A stretch of 64,000 nt of DNA from Arthrobacter sp. 24S4-2 (GCF_005280255.1 NZ_CP040018.1:2418001-2482000); one strand, 5' to 3'; positions 27,621 to 36,052 are shown, counted from the stretch's first letter. Made by a program: numbers and translations. Notes: generated from the sequence alone by a model not told the origin.

Positions 27621-28633
27621 GCATGTCGAAGGGTTCTCTGTCCCGTTCGGTGTGCTGCTGCAAGGCATCAAGAGGGTGTGCACAATGTGCACACCCCGTC
27701 GACGGGCGTCCGCTCGGCTTGCATTGTGGTCCCTTCCTGCAAACTTTTCGGCCGGTGTCAGTTCATGCGTCCTGGCGTTCTGAGTGACATGACCTCCGGG
27801 AAAATCGGTGTCTGTCGCGTTGTTAGGATGGCCGGCCGCCCAGTTGTCCATCACGTGAGTCCTCTCCGCTCGTCCTGTGGTTCCATTGCGTCTATTCATG
27901 CTCTGGGCGTCGTTTCCGACATGACCCGCGGTGGCCTCGCCTATTTTGTGTCCTGCGGCCGGCGGTTTCGCGCCGGCGCTTATCCATGCCTGCCGCATGC
28001 GGTTTCGACATGACTCTCGGGTGGAACATTCGGGGGACTACCGGACCGCTACACGCGTTTCAGTGCCCCATGTAGTGGCGGCTCGCCAGCCAAAGGCCCG
28101 GCGGTCTGCAGGAAAAGGCCTCAATACCCTGTCGCATGTCCTGACGCAGTGCGATCATCCGATTATGAGCGAGAACCATGCGGAGGACGCGGTTCGGTAC
28201 GTGCCCATGAGGGGATTCATGACGTGCCGCAGGGCAGAGGTGATTGGGGCACGCCCATCACCCGGCAGCTGCGCACCGTGGGCCGGCGGCGCCGGGATGC
28301 TGAATTGAAGCTTGAGCAGCATCTGCAGGAGGCCCGGCACAAAAACAAACCGCACGACGGTCCGGCGGAGCCGATACCCTCCGGATGATTCTGGAGGTGC
28401 GGGCGCTGGCCACGGTCCACCTGGCCAGCCAGAACTCGTGTGTGGCCGTCACCAGGTCGGGGATTCGGATGGGTGGACATTGACACCGGGAGCAAACCGG
28501 TTCGGCTGTGGCTGTCCGGTTGGGGATGTTGCTTCGACCGCTTGACACCGCCGCTCATTCCATGGTCTGTTGGCAAGTTTTGTTGTTTACTGGTGGTCTC
28601 TCCATTGCCGCAAGCGGAAAGAGGCGGATCATC
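27621..28633. other. About 1 kb without a supported gene
   Basis: Several short open frames occur but none shows family similarity with a good start. The only structured item is a near-perfect 21-base palindrome at 27675-27695. The segment is probably degraded DNA next to the P-type ATPase remnant. Confidence 0.45.
27675..27695. repeat. 21-base palindrome, copy 1
   Basis: GGTGTGCACA-A-TGTGCACACC, symmetrical apart from its centre, recurs exactly at 32656-32676 at the left end of the tRNA-end repeat. It could be a protein-binding site or the end of a mobile sequence. Confidence 0.7.
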
Positions 28634-28945
28634 ATGGATTCGGGCCAGCTGTTGTGGATCATCATCGTCGTCGTAGTGGCTCTCGTAATTGTTGGGTTGG
28701 TGGTCTTCTTCGGCCGCAAGGGGAAGCTGAAGGCTGACCGGCGTCGGGCGATCGCGATACGCGAGAAGGCGGAGACGGATGAACTCGGCGCACGGGAGGG
28801 TGAAGCGAAGGCGGCCCGGGCGGAAGCGGACGCACAGCAGGCCAACGTGGATGCCGAACGCCTCCGTCGGGAGGCCCGCGATGGTCAGGAAGAGGCACGG
28901 AGTGTTCGTGAAGCTTCGCAGGAACGGGTCCGGGAAGCTGATTAA
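28634..28945 (+). CDS. Small membrane-anchored coiled-coil protein, possibly shortened by an in-frame TAA
   Basis: The 103-residue protein starts at ATG 28634 behind GGAAAGAGGCGG. It has one N-terminal membrane helix (LLWIIIVVVVALVIVGLVVF) followed by a charged, Ala/Glu/Arg-rich stretch predicted to be coiled coil (KAARAEADAQQANVDAERLR). The stop is TAA at 28943-28945. The same frame continues with LDPDVDAGGRRDAQ and a Gly/Pro/Gln-rich tail to a second stop at 29063-29065, suggesting that the TAA replaced a sense codon. Function unknown; similar single-span proteins are common in Arthrobacter. Confidence 0.65.
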   Translation: MDSGQLLWIIIVVVVALVIVGLVVFFGRKGKLKADRRRAIAIREKAETDELGAREGEAKAARAEADAQQANVDAERLRREARDGQEEARSVREASQERVREAD

Positions 28946-29213
28946 CTGGATCCGGATGTTGATGCCGGCGGACGCCGGGACGCGCAGGCCGGGGATGGTC
29001 AGCCGGGCCCGGGCGGCGATGCCAGTCAGCCCGGCCGGCCTGCTCAAGGAACCGGGCCAGGATAAGAAACCTCCGGCGATGGCCAGAGCAGCCGCCACCA
29101 GGTCGGGCCAGAAGATCCGCTAAGGCTGCCGCTCTGATCCGCGATGGATCAGTTCCCTCCACCGTGTGAATAATTACGCTGCAGCGTCAGCAGAATCCGG
29201 TATCGGAGGACGA

Positions 29214-29420
29214 ATGCGGGCCAGAATCATCGTCGGAATATTAGTGGTCGTCTGGCTTGTGATCGGCGTCGCCGCAGCCGTTCAGCGTGGTTATTTCGCC
29301 GGTCAGCCGGCATTCTGCGCCTCGGTTGGAACTGTCGCGCTGACAATCGTTGCGGGGCCGCTGAACTACACGGGACTGAACCCCAAGATTGCCTGTGACA
29401 TTCCCCAGCCATCGCAGTAG
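29214..29420 (+). CDS. Small membrane protein, function unknown
   Basis: The 68-residue product starts at ATG 29214 five bases after GGAGG. It has an N-terminal helix (IIVGILVVVWLVIGVAAAVQ) and a second hydrophobic segment (SVGTVALTIVAGPLNYTGLN), with two Cys residues that could form a disulfide outside the membrane. It is one of several small membrane-protein genes clustered between 28.6 and 31.8 kb. I do not recognise the family with certainty. Confidence 0.7.
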   Translation: MRARIIVGILVVVWLVIGVAAAVQRGYFAGQPAFCASVGTVALTIVAGPLNYTGLNPKIACDIPQPSQ

Positions 29421-29431
29421 CCCCGGGCCCG

Positions 29432-29461
29432 GAGCCCGGTGGTCGGGCCGGAACCGGGCTC
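29432..29461 (+). terminator. Hairpin downstream of the 68-residue membrane-protein gene
   Basis: GAGCCCGGT (29432-29440) pairs perfectly with ACCGGGCTC (29453-29461), followed by TTGTG. It lies 12 bases after the stop codon and is a plausible terminator without a strong T-run. Confidence 0.45.
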
Positions 29462-29568
29462 TTGTGAAGAGCCGCCGGTAGGCCTGGATTGCGGAGTACC
29501 CACCCGGGGCCAGGCCCGGTGGCGGTGTCATTGTTGAACGTTTCAAAAAAGAAAGGCGGGTAGCGGTC

Positions 29569-29721
29569 ATGAACGTCCTTCTGATCGTCGTAGTGGTCCT
29601 TGCGGCGCTGTTCCTCTTCGGAGGCGGACTGGTTCCTTCTTTGAACTTCCTGATCTGGGTTGGCGTGGTGCTGTTGATCCTCGCTGCCGTCGGTTTCTTC
29701 ATGGGGCGCAGGAGGACCTGA
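29569..29721 (+). CDS. Very small membrane protein (50 residues)
   Basis: ATG 29569 to TGA 29721 encodes a hydrophobic peptide with two membrane spans (MNVLLIVVVVLAALFLFGGG and FLIWVGVVLLILAAVGFFMG) and a basic C-terminus RRRT. An AG-rich site (GAAAGGCGGG) lies about eight bases upstream. The composition and two-helix plan resemble the DUF6131-type small hydrophobic proteins common in actinobacteria and proteobacteria; function unknown. Confidence 0.65.
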   Translation: MNVLLIVVVVLAALFLFGGGLVPSLNFLIWVGVVLLILAAVGFFMGRRRT

Positions 29722-29991
29722 ATAGCCCGGGCGGCAGGAGTCTGTGTGCTGCGGGTCGTTTTGTCCTGGAATCGTCCACGGCCGCATTGATCTGGATCCG
29801 GGTGTGAACAGAGGCTTTCCGCAAGATCGGCAGGGCTCGCGTCCGCTTCGCGCAGATCGGCACCGGTGAGGTCTGGTGACCTTCCCGCTGCGCTGCCTCT
29901 TCGCCTGTCGACGCGCTCCTGGCGGCTCCCGGGCGGGCCGGCCGTTCCCCCCTAGTCAGTGGAGCAGGAGCCGGCCGCGTCGGCGGGCGGC

Positions 29992-30810
29992 TTACATCCG
30001 CGCGACTTTGGCCTTCACCATCAGGTAAAGGCCATAGCAGATCAGACCGGCGCCGACGGCGGTCAGCATATAAACTCCGTACGGCTGCTCGCGCAGGGCC
30101 TTCAATCCGCCGTCCAAGCCGGTGGACTCCTGAGGGTGGGCGTTAACGGTGGCAATGATGACCAGCAATCCCACCAGAAACAGTGCGATGCCCTCGGCTA
30201 CGTAGCCGACCACGCCCAGCCCCGTCACAACGGACCGGCCCGTGCCCGAGGACGGCAGCCGCAGATCCTTCTTGAACGATGCCTTGAATCCGAGGACCAC
30301 GAAGACAATGCCGACGACGGCGACCGCGGCCCCGATGGCGATCAGCAGTAACGCACCCCCGGGTGCTTTCATGATTGAGACCGTGAAATCGCTCGTGGAC
30401 TGTCCGCTGTTCTTGCTGTGTCCGCTTGCTGAGGCAGCGAAGGTGAGCGCGATGACGGCGTACACTGCCGCCTTGCCTGAGGCGGAAAGTTTCTTCCCCA
30501 CCTTCTTCTTGGCTTCCAGCTGACCGTAGGCGAACACGGCGTTACCGATTTGCCAGAGCGCCAGCGCCACACAGGCAGCGAATCCGGTCCACAGCAGCAG
30601 CAGTCCCGCGGGCTGGCCGGCGAGCTGGGCGACGGCCCCGCCCTGGTCCGCCTGTCCGGCCTTGCCGGAGGCCAACTGGATAGCGACGGACCCGGTCAGA
30701 ACGTGCAACACGCCGCTGACGGCAAAACCTGCCCTGGCGGCGATCACGAGAGCCCTGGAGTTCGATGCTTCCTCGACCGCGTCCGCGGCGTCCTTCAGCT
30801 CTTTCTTCAT
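29992..30810 (-). CDS. DUF1206 domain membrane protein
   Basis: The ~272-residue protein, started at ATG 30810 with GGATCGGAAA upstream, contains three repeats of paired membrane helices typical of DUF1206: ARAGFAVSGVLHVLTGSVAI, GKAAVYAVIALTFAASASG and LGVVGYVAEGIALFLVGLLV. DUF1206 proteins have no established biochemical role. The gene stands between small membrane-protein genes and a DUF309 gene. Confidence 0.82.
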   Translation of the reverse strand: MKKELKDAADAVEEASNSRALVIAARAGFAVSGVLHVLTGSVAIQLASGKAGQADQGGAVAQLAGQPAGLLLLWTGFAACVALALWQIGNAVFAYGQLEAKKKVGKKLSASGKAAVYAVIALTFAASASGHSKNSGQSTSDFTVSIMKAPGGALLLIAIGAAVAVVGIVFVVLGFKASFKKDLRLPSSGTGRSVVTGLGVVGYVAEGIALFLVGLLVIIATVNAHPQESTGLDGGLKALREQPYGVYMLTAVGAGLICYGLYLMVKAKVARM

Positions 30811-30933
30811 TTTCCGATCCTCAGTGCCAGCGCGCGCAAATGCGTTGGTGTGCAACACGCTATTTTCTCACGGGAGCCCACGCTCAAACAGGCCCGGTCT
30901 GAGCCGGCGAAGACGAACTGGCCCGCGGCCGGG

Positions 30934-31365
30934 TCAGGGGCCGGTGCGCATGCGATCGCGTGCGCATTTCACAACGGCGGACAAGTCGAGCCCGTAGGTC
31001 GGCCCTTCGCCGGAACCGTACTCCTCGAGTCGGGCGGCGCCGCGCTCGAAAAGCCGGAGCGCGCCAACGCTGTTACCCCGGGCGGCGTGGGTAAGCCCGA
31101 CGCAGATTTGGGCGAGTCCTTGCCAAAGGTTGCGTTCTTCGGCTGGCCCAGCTTTCCAGCGGGCCTCGAGTACTTCATGGGCGGCGAAGGGCCGGCCAGC
31201 TTCCACGAGACTCCGGGCCGAGACTAAAGTCTGCGCCGGCGGCAGCGGCTCCTCCGAGACCGGTTCGACGCCAGCGCTTCCGTACGGCAGCGGCCGCCCA
31301 AGAGCGTCACGTGGCCGGGCCTGTCGCGGGCGCCTTGAAGCGTCCCGATCCCTGTCACCAGTCAT
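30934..31365 (-). CDS. DUF309 domain protein
   Basis: The 143-residue protein has the DUF309 core: LVEAGRPFAAHEVLEARWKA followed by ERNLWQGLAQICVGLTHAAR. Its conserved His-Glu pair (HEVLE) is present. The N-terminal ~40 residues are rich in Arg and Pro and may be disordered. Function in the family is unknown. Confidence 0.8.
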   Translation of the reverse strand: MTGDRDRDASRRPRQARPRDALGRPLPYGSAGVEPVSEEPLPPAQTLVSARSLVEAGRPFAAHEVLEARWKAGPAEERNLWQGLAQICVGLTHAARGNSVGALRLFERGAARLEEYGSGEGPTYGLDLSAVVKCARDRMRTGP

Positions 31366-31579
31366 TGCAGTTTCCGCGCTGGGCGTCCCTGGACCTTGTC
31401 AACCTTCATACGTCCAATGCTAAGACCCGGCCGTTCGAACATCCGTCACCGCACTTAGGTCCTCTGCGGGGGCTCGTCGGAGGGTTCATGCACCCGACGT
31501 GAGGTGTCGCCACTGACCATACACAAAGCCGACTGCGCGGAATATACTTTAGCTCCCACCCCACATTGGGAGAGAAGCG

Positions 31580-31792
31580 ATGATGCGCGGATTTGGCAGA
31601 CGCAGATTGGGCGGACGCGGAATAGGTCTTATCGGGGTGATCTATCTGGTCATCGGACTGCTGGTTGCTGGAACTCACGGCTACCTCGTGGCCTGGAATA
31701 TCCCGGGTAATGTTTTGGAAGGTCTGGCTGCCATACTTCTCTGGCCGCTCGTCGCGTTCTTCGCCGTCGATCTGCATGCCCTAATCGTTTGA
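31580..31792 (+). CDS. Small membrane protein (70 residues), function unknown
   Basis: ATG 31580 follows GGGAGAGAAGC. The product has a Gly/Arg-rich N-terminus (MMRGFGRRRLGGRGIGL) and two membrane helices (IGVIYLVIGLLVAGTHGYLV; AAILLWPLVAFFAVDLHALI). Proteins of this type are widespread in Arthrobacter and relatives without assigned function. Confidence 0.7.
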   Translation: MMRGFGRRRLGGRGIGLIGVIYLVIGLLVAGTHGYLVAWNIPGNVLEGLAAILLWPLVAFFAVDLHALIV

Positions 31793-32336
31793 ACCCAACA
31801 AGAATCAAGCCGCGCGACGACAGGACGTACGCAGCTACGCTACGGTTGAGGCCGCTGCCTCAGGAGTGTGGCTCCAAATGCGTCCGAGGGACCCATATTC
31901 CCGGTTTGCGAATTTGGGTTGGAGTGAGCGAAGGCGGTGGCCCTGCCGAGTGAGTCAGGCAGTCTGCCGGGTGTTTGACGACCCGCGCCAGGCGTCGCTG
32001 CCCGCGCTTTGGTCTCAGCGGTTTTCTGAAGGACCTCCAAGTCGGCGCTTCTTGGTCAAGTTGTCGGGTCGGACGTCCAGCGTCACCGGCACAGGCAAGA
32101 AATCAGCGCGGGCCGGGACTTCGTTATGAGCCACGACGCCCGGACTGCTGAAGCGCCTTGAGGTGCCTGAGTTCTCGGCTCGAATACGACGACATGATCG
32201 ACTCGGCAGATCATCTTCTCTGCGACGCACTGCCCGGCCACAACCGTCATGGGTGTGACGGCTCGTCCCTCCTGCACGTCCAACAAGTGGCGGCCCGCAA
32301 TATAGCACTTGAGTTGTAGAACCCCTGAGTTGTATT
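31793..32336. other. 544-base stretch without an intact gene
   Basis: On the minus strand two overlapping frames (32083-32286 and 32015-32150) read like one broken protein (AVTPMTVVAGQCVAEKMICR then FSSPGVVAHNEVPARADFLP), but I do not recognise the family. Just before the HigB-like remnant, TGAGTTGTA occurs twice within 30 bases, as in autoregulated toxin-antitoxin promoters. Confidence 0.35.
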
Positions 32337-32560
32337 ATGGACTCGATGTGGAATGTTGACGTGGGACTAGTTGAGCCGCGGCTGTTGGGTCTTGACCAAG
32401 ACTCGTATGAGCAGATTGTTGCTGCATTAGAGCTTCTCGCCGAGCGCGGACCTCAACTTGGTCGTCCATTGGTCGACACAGTGGTTCGTTCACGGCATAA
32501 GAACATGAAGGAGCTGCGGCCGGGATCGAGCGGGCGGTCGGATCGAAGTAGAACTCGGCG
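32337..32560 (+). pseudogene. HigB/RelE-type toxin remnant, C-terminus lost
   Basis: The frame gives WNVDVGLVEPRLLGLDQDSY, EQIVAALELLAERGPQLGRP and SRHKNMKELRPGSSGRS, which matches the first two thirds of actinobacterial HigB-like mRNA interferases. The usual LRVLFAFDPAR continuation with catalytic residues is missing; the frame continues into unrelated Arg-rich sequence. No partner antitoxin (HTH) gene follows. Probably an inactive toxin fragment. Confidence 0.65.
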
Positions 32561-32655
32561 ACGAACGAATCCAGATCGCCTGACGAAGCGACTCGGAGCG
32601 ATCCGCGACGGCAGTCGTCTTGCCCGTACAGCGAGGTTCAAAAGGTGGAAAAAGT

Positions 32656-32870
32656 GGTGTGCACAATGTGCACACCCTGGGCCTCGGGCTCGGTCGTACC
32701 GGGGTCGGATCGGCCCGGATTCCGGATGTTTCCGCGGGATCCCAGTGTTTGCAAGGGCTGGAACCCGGTTCGAGTCCCACCTCGGGCACGCATAACCCCT
32801 CGTCAGAGGGGTTTTGCTTTAATGTGTGGACATTGACCCTCCCGCGGGTCCCTTTGACACTGTTCCCTGC
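32656..32870 (+). repeat. Diverged direct repeat A, copy 1 (tRNA 3' end, terminator and flanks)
   Basis: Roughly 215 bases here match 63785-64000 at my estimate of about 80% identity. Shared landmarks in order are CCGGATTCC, ATGTTTCCGCGGG, TTCGAGTCCCACC (tRNA T-loop and 3' T-stem), GGGCACGCA, a terminator and ACATTGACCCTCC. The 5' part of the tRNA is absent, so this is a tRNA 3' remnant such as integrative elements leave. The exact 21-base palindrome also present at 27675 opens this copy. Confidence 0.7.
32794..32820 (+). terminator. Intrinsic terminator behind the tRNA 3' remnant
   Basis: AACCCCTC-GTCA-GAGGGGTT followed by TTGCTTT forms an 8-bp stem with a T-rich tail, the usual tRNA gene terminator. 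A mutated version occurs near 63926-63955. Confidence 0.75.
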
Positions 32871-33158
32871 TTGGCCTGGCGCCGCGGTCGCCTGTTCGGT
32901 TATGTGGGTGGCGGGTTCAGGGTCCTGGCTGGTGGGCCCTCCGCCTGCTGGGATGTGAGGTTATAGGGTCTCCGTGTGGTAACTCGAGAACGAGGTCACT
33001 GCGAGGGGCGTGAGTGACTCCTCTTCCCGGCACGCACCACCAACAGGGGGCGGTGATTCGAGGCCCTGGAACGGTAACCAGGCTCAGCGGAGTTTCCCGT
33101 CCTCCGGCAATATCGAGGTCAAACCGGCCTCTTTGTGCGGGCACCTACCGGGCCTGTG
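32871..33158. other. Stretch without a recognisable gene
   Basis: No supported gene in these 288 bases between repeat A and the istB remnant. Confidence 0.35.
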
Positions 33159-33302
33159 GGCTTTGGTGTGAGCGAGCCGGTAAGAGTCTGTGCCGGTCTC
33201 GATGATGGCACCATCAAAGGTGAAGCGGTCCACGATGGCGGCGCAGAGGCATGGGTCGCTGAAGGTCTTGGTCCAGCCGGAGAAGGACCAGACTAGGATC
33301 AA
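33159..33302 (-). pseudogene. IS21-family istB 3' remnant, copy 3
   Basis: The minus strand reads [20 protein letters not shown] and [20 protein letters not shown], the IstB C-terminus. It is homologous to the tails near 9.6 and 14.2 kb but differs in sequence (for example FDGA instead of FNGT), so the copies are not recent duplicates. Confidence 0.72.
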
Positions 33303-33456
33303 AAGCCTCAGCTGCCAACGGCCTCAGGAAGGGTTGTTCGTGGGCGAGATCCTGGCCGATGGTTCGGATCCTGCCATTGGTCCGTCGACCGTCGTCTTTC
33401 GCTTCCAAGGGGAGAAGTCGGCAGCTGCCAACATGCAGGCCAGCAAATCCACCACC

Positions 33457-33489
33457 TGCGTTAGTGGATGATGGATCTATAAATGTAAC
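33457..33489 (+). promoter_or_regulatory. Degenerate copy of the arsR operator/promoter
   Basis: CTGCGTTAGTGGATGATGG followed by ATCTATAAATG resembles the 33-base sequence before the intact arsR (44102-44134) and between gpx and pckG (46881-46913). The core GGATGATGGA and TATAAA are kept. It lies 31 bases before the remnant arsR start. Confidence 0.6.
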
Positions 33490-33520
33490 CAGAGCGCGTT
33501 GCATTCGACGGGAGGCAGGT

Positions 33521-33896
33521 ATGGAAGAAATCTCGGATTTCCGGGCACCCTTATACGAGGTTAAGGCCAACCTTTTCAAGGGGCTGGCCCACCCCGTGAG
33601 GATCAGGGTACTGGAACTGCTCTCCGCGGCGCCGGAGGTGTCGGTTACTGACATGCTTGCCGCGACTGGGCTGGAAGCCTCCCATCTGTCGCAGCACCTG
33701 ACGGTGCTGCGACGCTACCATCTGGTGAAGGGCGAACGCAGGGCCCTGCAGATGTTTTACTCGCTTGCTTACCCACAGGTCGCGGACCTTCTGGCTGTGG
33801 CCAGATTGCTGCTCAATGACATGCTCCACACCACCCGCGAACAGCTGGAATATTCGGGGGAAACATCAGTTGAGGCCGCCCCGCAGGCAGGGCCCT
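33521..33896 (+). pseudogene. ArsR-family regulator, decayed second copy of the 43.7-44.1 kb gene
   Basis: ATG 33521 behind GGGAGGCAGGT starts MEEISDFRAPLYEVKANLFK, then VSVTDMLAATGLEASHLSQH and ERRALQMFYSLAYPQVADLL, nearly identical to the intact ArsR protein. The HTH region is whole. The stop codon has been lost after about residue 122, so the frame runs on into unrelated sequence to 34477. It may still give a DNA-binding protein with an aberrant tail. Confidence 0.75.
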
Positions 33897-34127
33897 GTGA
33901 GGGCCCTGAATACCGCGCGCACGCTGCTGCCTTCCCGGAAGGACAACGCCGAACTGCCCCGCAGCTGGAAGGGGACCGCGTCGCCGGCGACACCGTCGGA
34001 ATCGTCGCGCCGCCCTCGCGCTGGCCTCGGCGTAAGCCCCGGAGCGGGTGCGGCCAGTGGACTGATCACCGCTGTGATCACCCGGGTGGTCGCGGCTGTC
34101 TCCGGTGGATTGACCCTCCAAATCTAG
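33897..34127 (+). pseudogene. SulP transporter N-terminal remnant
   Basis: From GTG 33897 the frame reads RALNTARTLLPSRKDNAELP and RSWKG, matching the start of the intact SulP (ALTAARALLPGRRDYADLP). After a frame change it continues with GAGAASGLITAVI and VVAAVSGG, matching GAGAASGLITAVIAGIVAAV. Only ~75 of 579 residues are represented. Together with the arsR remnant this is a truncated paralogue of the 41.9-44.1 kb module. Confidence 0.72.
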
Positions 34128-34461
34128 TCCGTACGGTTCTGGCCGCCGGTTTCATCGCGGTGCGCCTGCTGTGCGGTGTTAGCGTCCGGCGCCTCATGCG
34201 AGGCCGGTCCGCCTATGCCGTAGAAGTCGCTTTCGGGCGAGGCATAGGCCTTTGGGGTGTCGTGCTTAGGGGTACCGGATGTCGCTTCGTTCTTGTGCGG
34301 TGTGGTGTCGTGCGGGGGTGCGCCGGTGATTTCTTCCTTCGCTTTCGTCCCGGCCTGGCTTGCCGGTTCGTGAACCTCAGGTGTTTTGTTCCCGGGGGCC
34401 CGGCGGTGTCGGAGACGTTGTCCCTGTGGGTTGGGCCTTCCCGTAAACCGCGGATTTTTGC

Positions 34462-35900
34462 GGCTCTCCTGACGTAACTGTGGGTGTTTTCGGAGCGCCT
34501 TAACGGCCGCACGCCGTTTCCTGTCTAGGTTTCTGACTGTCTAAGGAACAGAAACTATTAGAGCGGGAAAACGGCGTGCGAAATGCAAGACTATGGCGAA
34601 CTCTGCTCGGTGTCGAGAAAACAGTCGTCGAAGCCATCGATTTTGATGACGAAGCCGGGGTCCTGGTCGCCTCGGTCCGCCCGACTGGATCGGTCCGGAA
34701 CCGCTGCGGCATCTGCCGGCGCAGGTGTCCGAAATACGACCAGGGGCACGGCCGCCGGCGCTGGCGTTCCCTGGATGCCGGCACGGTCCAGGTCCAGGTG
34801 GAGGCCGACGCCCCGAGGATCCGGTGCCGTGAACACGGCGTCACCGTGGCCGCCGTCCCGTGGGCCAGGCATCAGGCCGGACACACCCATCATTTCGATG
34901 CGCAGGTCGCCTGGCTTGCCACCCAGACATCCAAGACCGCGATCACCGCGCTGATGCGCATTGCCTGGCGGACCGTCGGGGCGATCATCACCCGGGTCTG
35001 GGAGGACACGGCGGCCACTTACGACCCCTTCGCCAACCTGGTCCGGATCGGTATCGATGAGATCTCCTACAAGCGCGGGCACAAGTACCTGACCGTCGTG
35101 GTGGACCATGACAGCGGCAGGCTGGTCTGGGCCGCCGTTGGCCGGGACAAGGCCACCCTGGGCACGTTCTTCGATGCCCTCGGAGAAGAACGGTGCGCCG
35201 GGATCACGCATGTTTCCGCGGATGGCGCCGACTGGATCGCCGCTGTCGTGGCCGCCCGGTGTCCCGCCGCCATCAGGTGTGCCGACCCGTTCCACGTCGT
35301 CAAATGGGCCACCGAAGCCCTCGACGAGGTCCGCCGGGGCGCGTGGAACGACGCCCGCCGGGCGGCCCGGACCGGAGAGGCCAAACGAGGCCGGGGACGC
35401 CCGTCCAAAGACGCCCCGGCCAGGCCCCACAGCACTCTTGCCGCCGGGGTGAAGAACTCGCGCTATGCGCTGTGGAAGAACCCGGAGAACCTCACCGAAA
35501 AGCAGCAGGCCAAGCTCGCCTGGATCGTGCAGACCGACCCCGGACTCGGCCGGGCGTACTACCTCAAGGAAGGGCTGCGCACGGTCTTCAAACTGCCCTA
35601 CGACGAAGCCGGAGAAGCGCTCGACAAATGGGTTGCCTGGGCGCGCCGGTGCCGCATTCCATCGTTCGTGAAACTGCAAAAGAGCATCGTCAAACACCGG
35701 GAATCCATCCTCGCAGCGATCGAGCACGGGCTCTCCAACGGACGCATCGAATCCATGAACACCAAGATCAGACTCATCACCCGCATCGCCTTCGGCTTCA
35801 AATCACCCGAGGCCCTCATCGCCCTGGCCATGCTCAGCCTCGGCGGTCACAAACCGGTGCTCCCGGGCCGAAATTAGCCCACGGATAAGTCAGGAGAGCC
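34462..35900 (+). mobile_element. ISL3-family insertion sequence, complete
   Basis: The element is bounded by imperfect inverted repeats beginning GGCTCTCCTGAC (34462-34473) and ending GTCAGGAGAGCC (35889-35900); similarity extends to about 24 bases. It is flanked by a perfect 8-bp target duplication ATTTTTGC (34454-34461 and 35901-35908), as usual for ISL3. Length is 1439 bp with one transposase gene. Intact ends, target duplication and open frame indicate a fairly recent insertion. Confidence 0.93.
34576..35877 (+). CDS. ISL3-family transposase
   Basis: The 433-residue protein has the ISL3 layout. An N-terminal zinc-finger region (CGICRRRC, later CREH) and a helix-turn-helix are followed by the DDE domain with IGIDEISYKRGHKYLTVVVD (first Asp), VSADGADWI (second Asp) and NGRIESMNTKIRLITR (Glu). 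The insertion between the second Asp and Glu is typical of the family. It is full length and should be active. Confidence 0.93.
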   Translation: MRNARLWRTLLGVEKTVVEAIDFDDEAGVLVASVRPTGSVRNRCGICRRRCPKYDQGHGRRRWRSLDAGTVQVQVEADAPRIRCREHGVTVAAVPWARHQAGHTHHFDAQVAWLATQTSKTAITALMRIAWRTVGAIITRVWEDTAATYDPFANLVRIGIDEISYKRGHKYLTVVVDHDSGRLVWAAVGRDKATLGTFFDALGEERCAGITHVSADGADWIAAVVAARCPAAIRCADPFHVVKWATEALDEVRRGAWNDARRAARTGEAKRGRGRPSKDAPARPHSTLAAGVKNSRYALWKNPENLTEKQQAKLAWIVQTDPGLGRAYYLKEGLRTVFKLPYDEAGEALDKWVAWARRCRIPSFVKLQKSIVKHRESILAAIEHGLSNGRIESMNTKIRLITRIAFGFKSPEALIALAMLSLGGHKPVLPGRN

Positions 35901-36052
35901 ATTTTTGCTTTGAGTTTCCCGTAGCTGTCCCTGCCTGCCCGGGTCCCAAGGACAAAGCCGACTGCCATACCTGATACGAATACGAGCTTGTTTTTCATTA
36001 TGGTGCTCCTGCTTCTTTTCGGTGACAGTCCGTGCGCTGAATCGGACCGGCA

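Larger units (their letters stand above)
34124..35998 (-). pseudogene. YtxH-like small membrane protein gene split by an ISL3 element
   Basis: On the minus strand ATG 35998 (GGAG upstream) starts MKNKLVFVSGMAVGFVLGTR followed by AGRDSYGKLKAK, a single-span protein of the YtxH type. The ISL3 element interrupts it at the 8-bp duplication ATTTTTGC. Beyond the element the coding sequence resumes and, after a further frame change in a C-run near 34398, reads EPASQAGTKAKEEITGAPPH and YASPESDFYGIGG to a stop at 34124. Without the insertion the product would be roughly 140 residues. Confidence 0.7.

Noticed and set aside
32761..32790. Complete tRNA gene at the TTCGAGTCCCACC motif
   Set aside because: The 5' T-stem, anticodon arm, D-arm and 5' acceptor strand are absent in both copies; only the 3' end and terminator remain.
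33359..34477. 372-residue single protein beginning at 33359
   Set aside because: Only residues after 33521 match ArsR; the remainder is a chance extension through a decayed sulP copy and flanking sequence.
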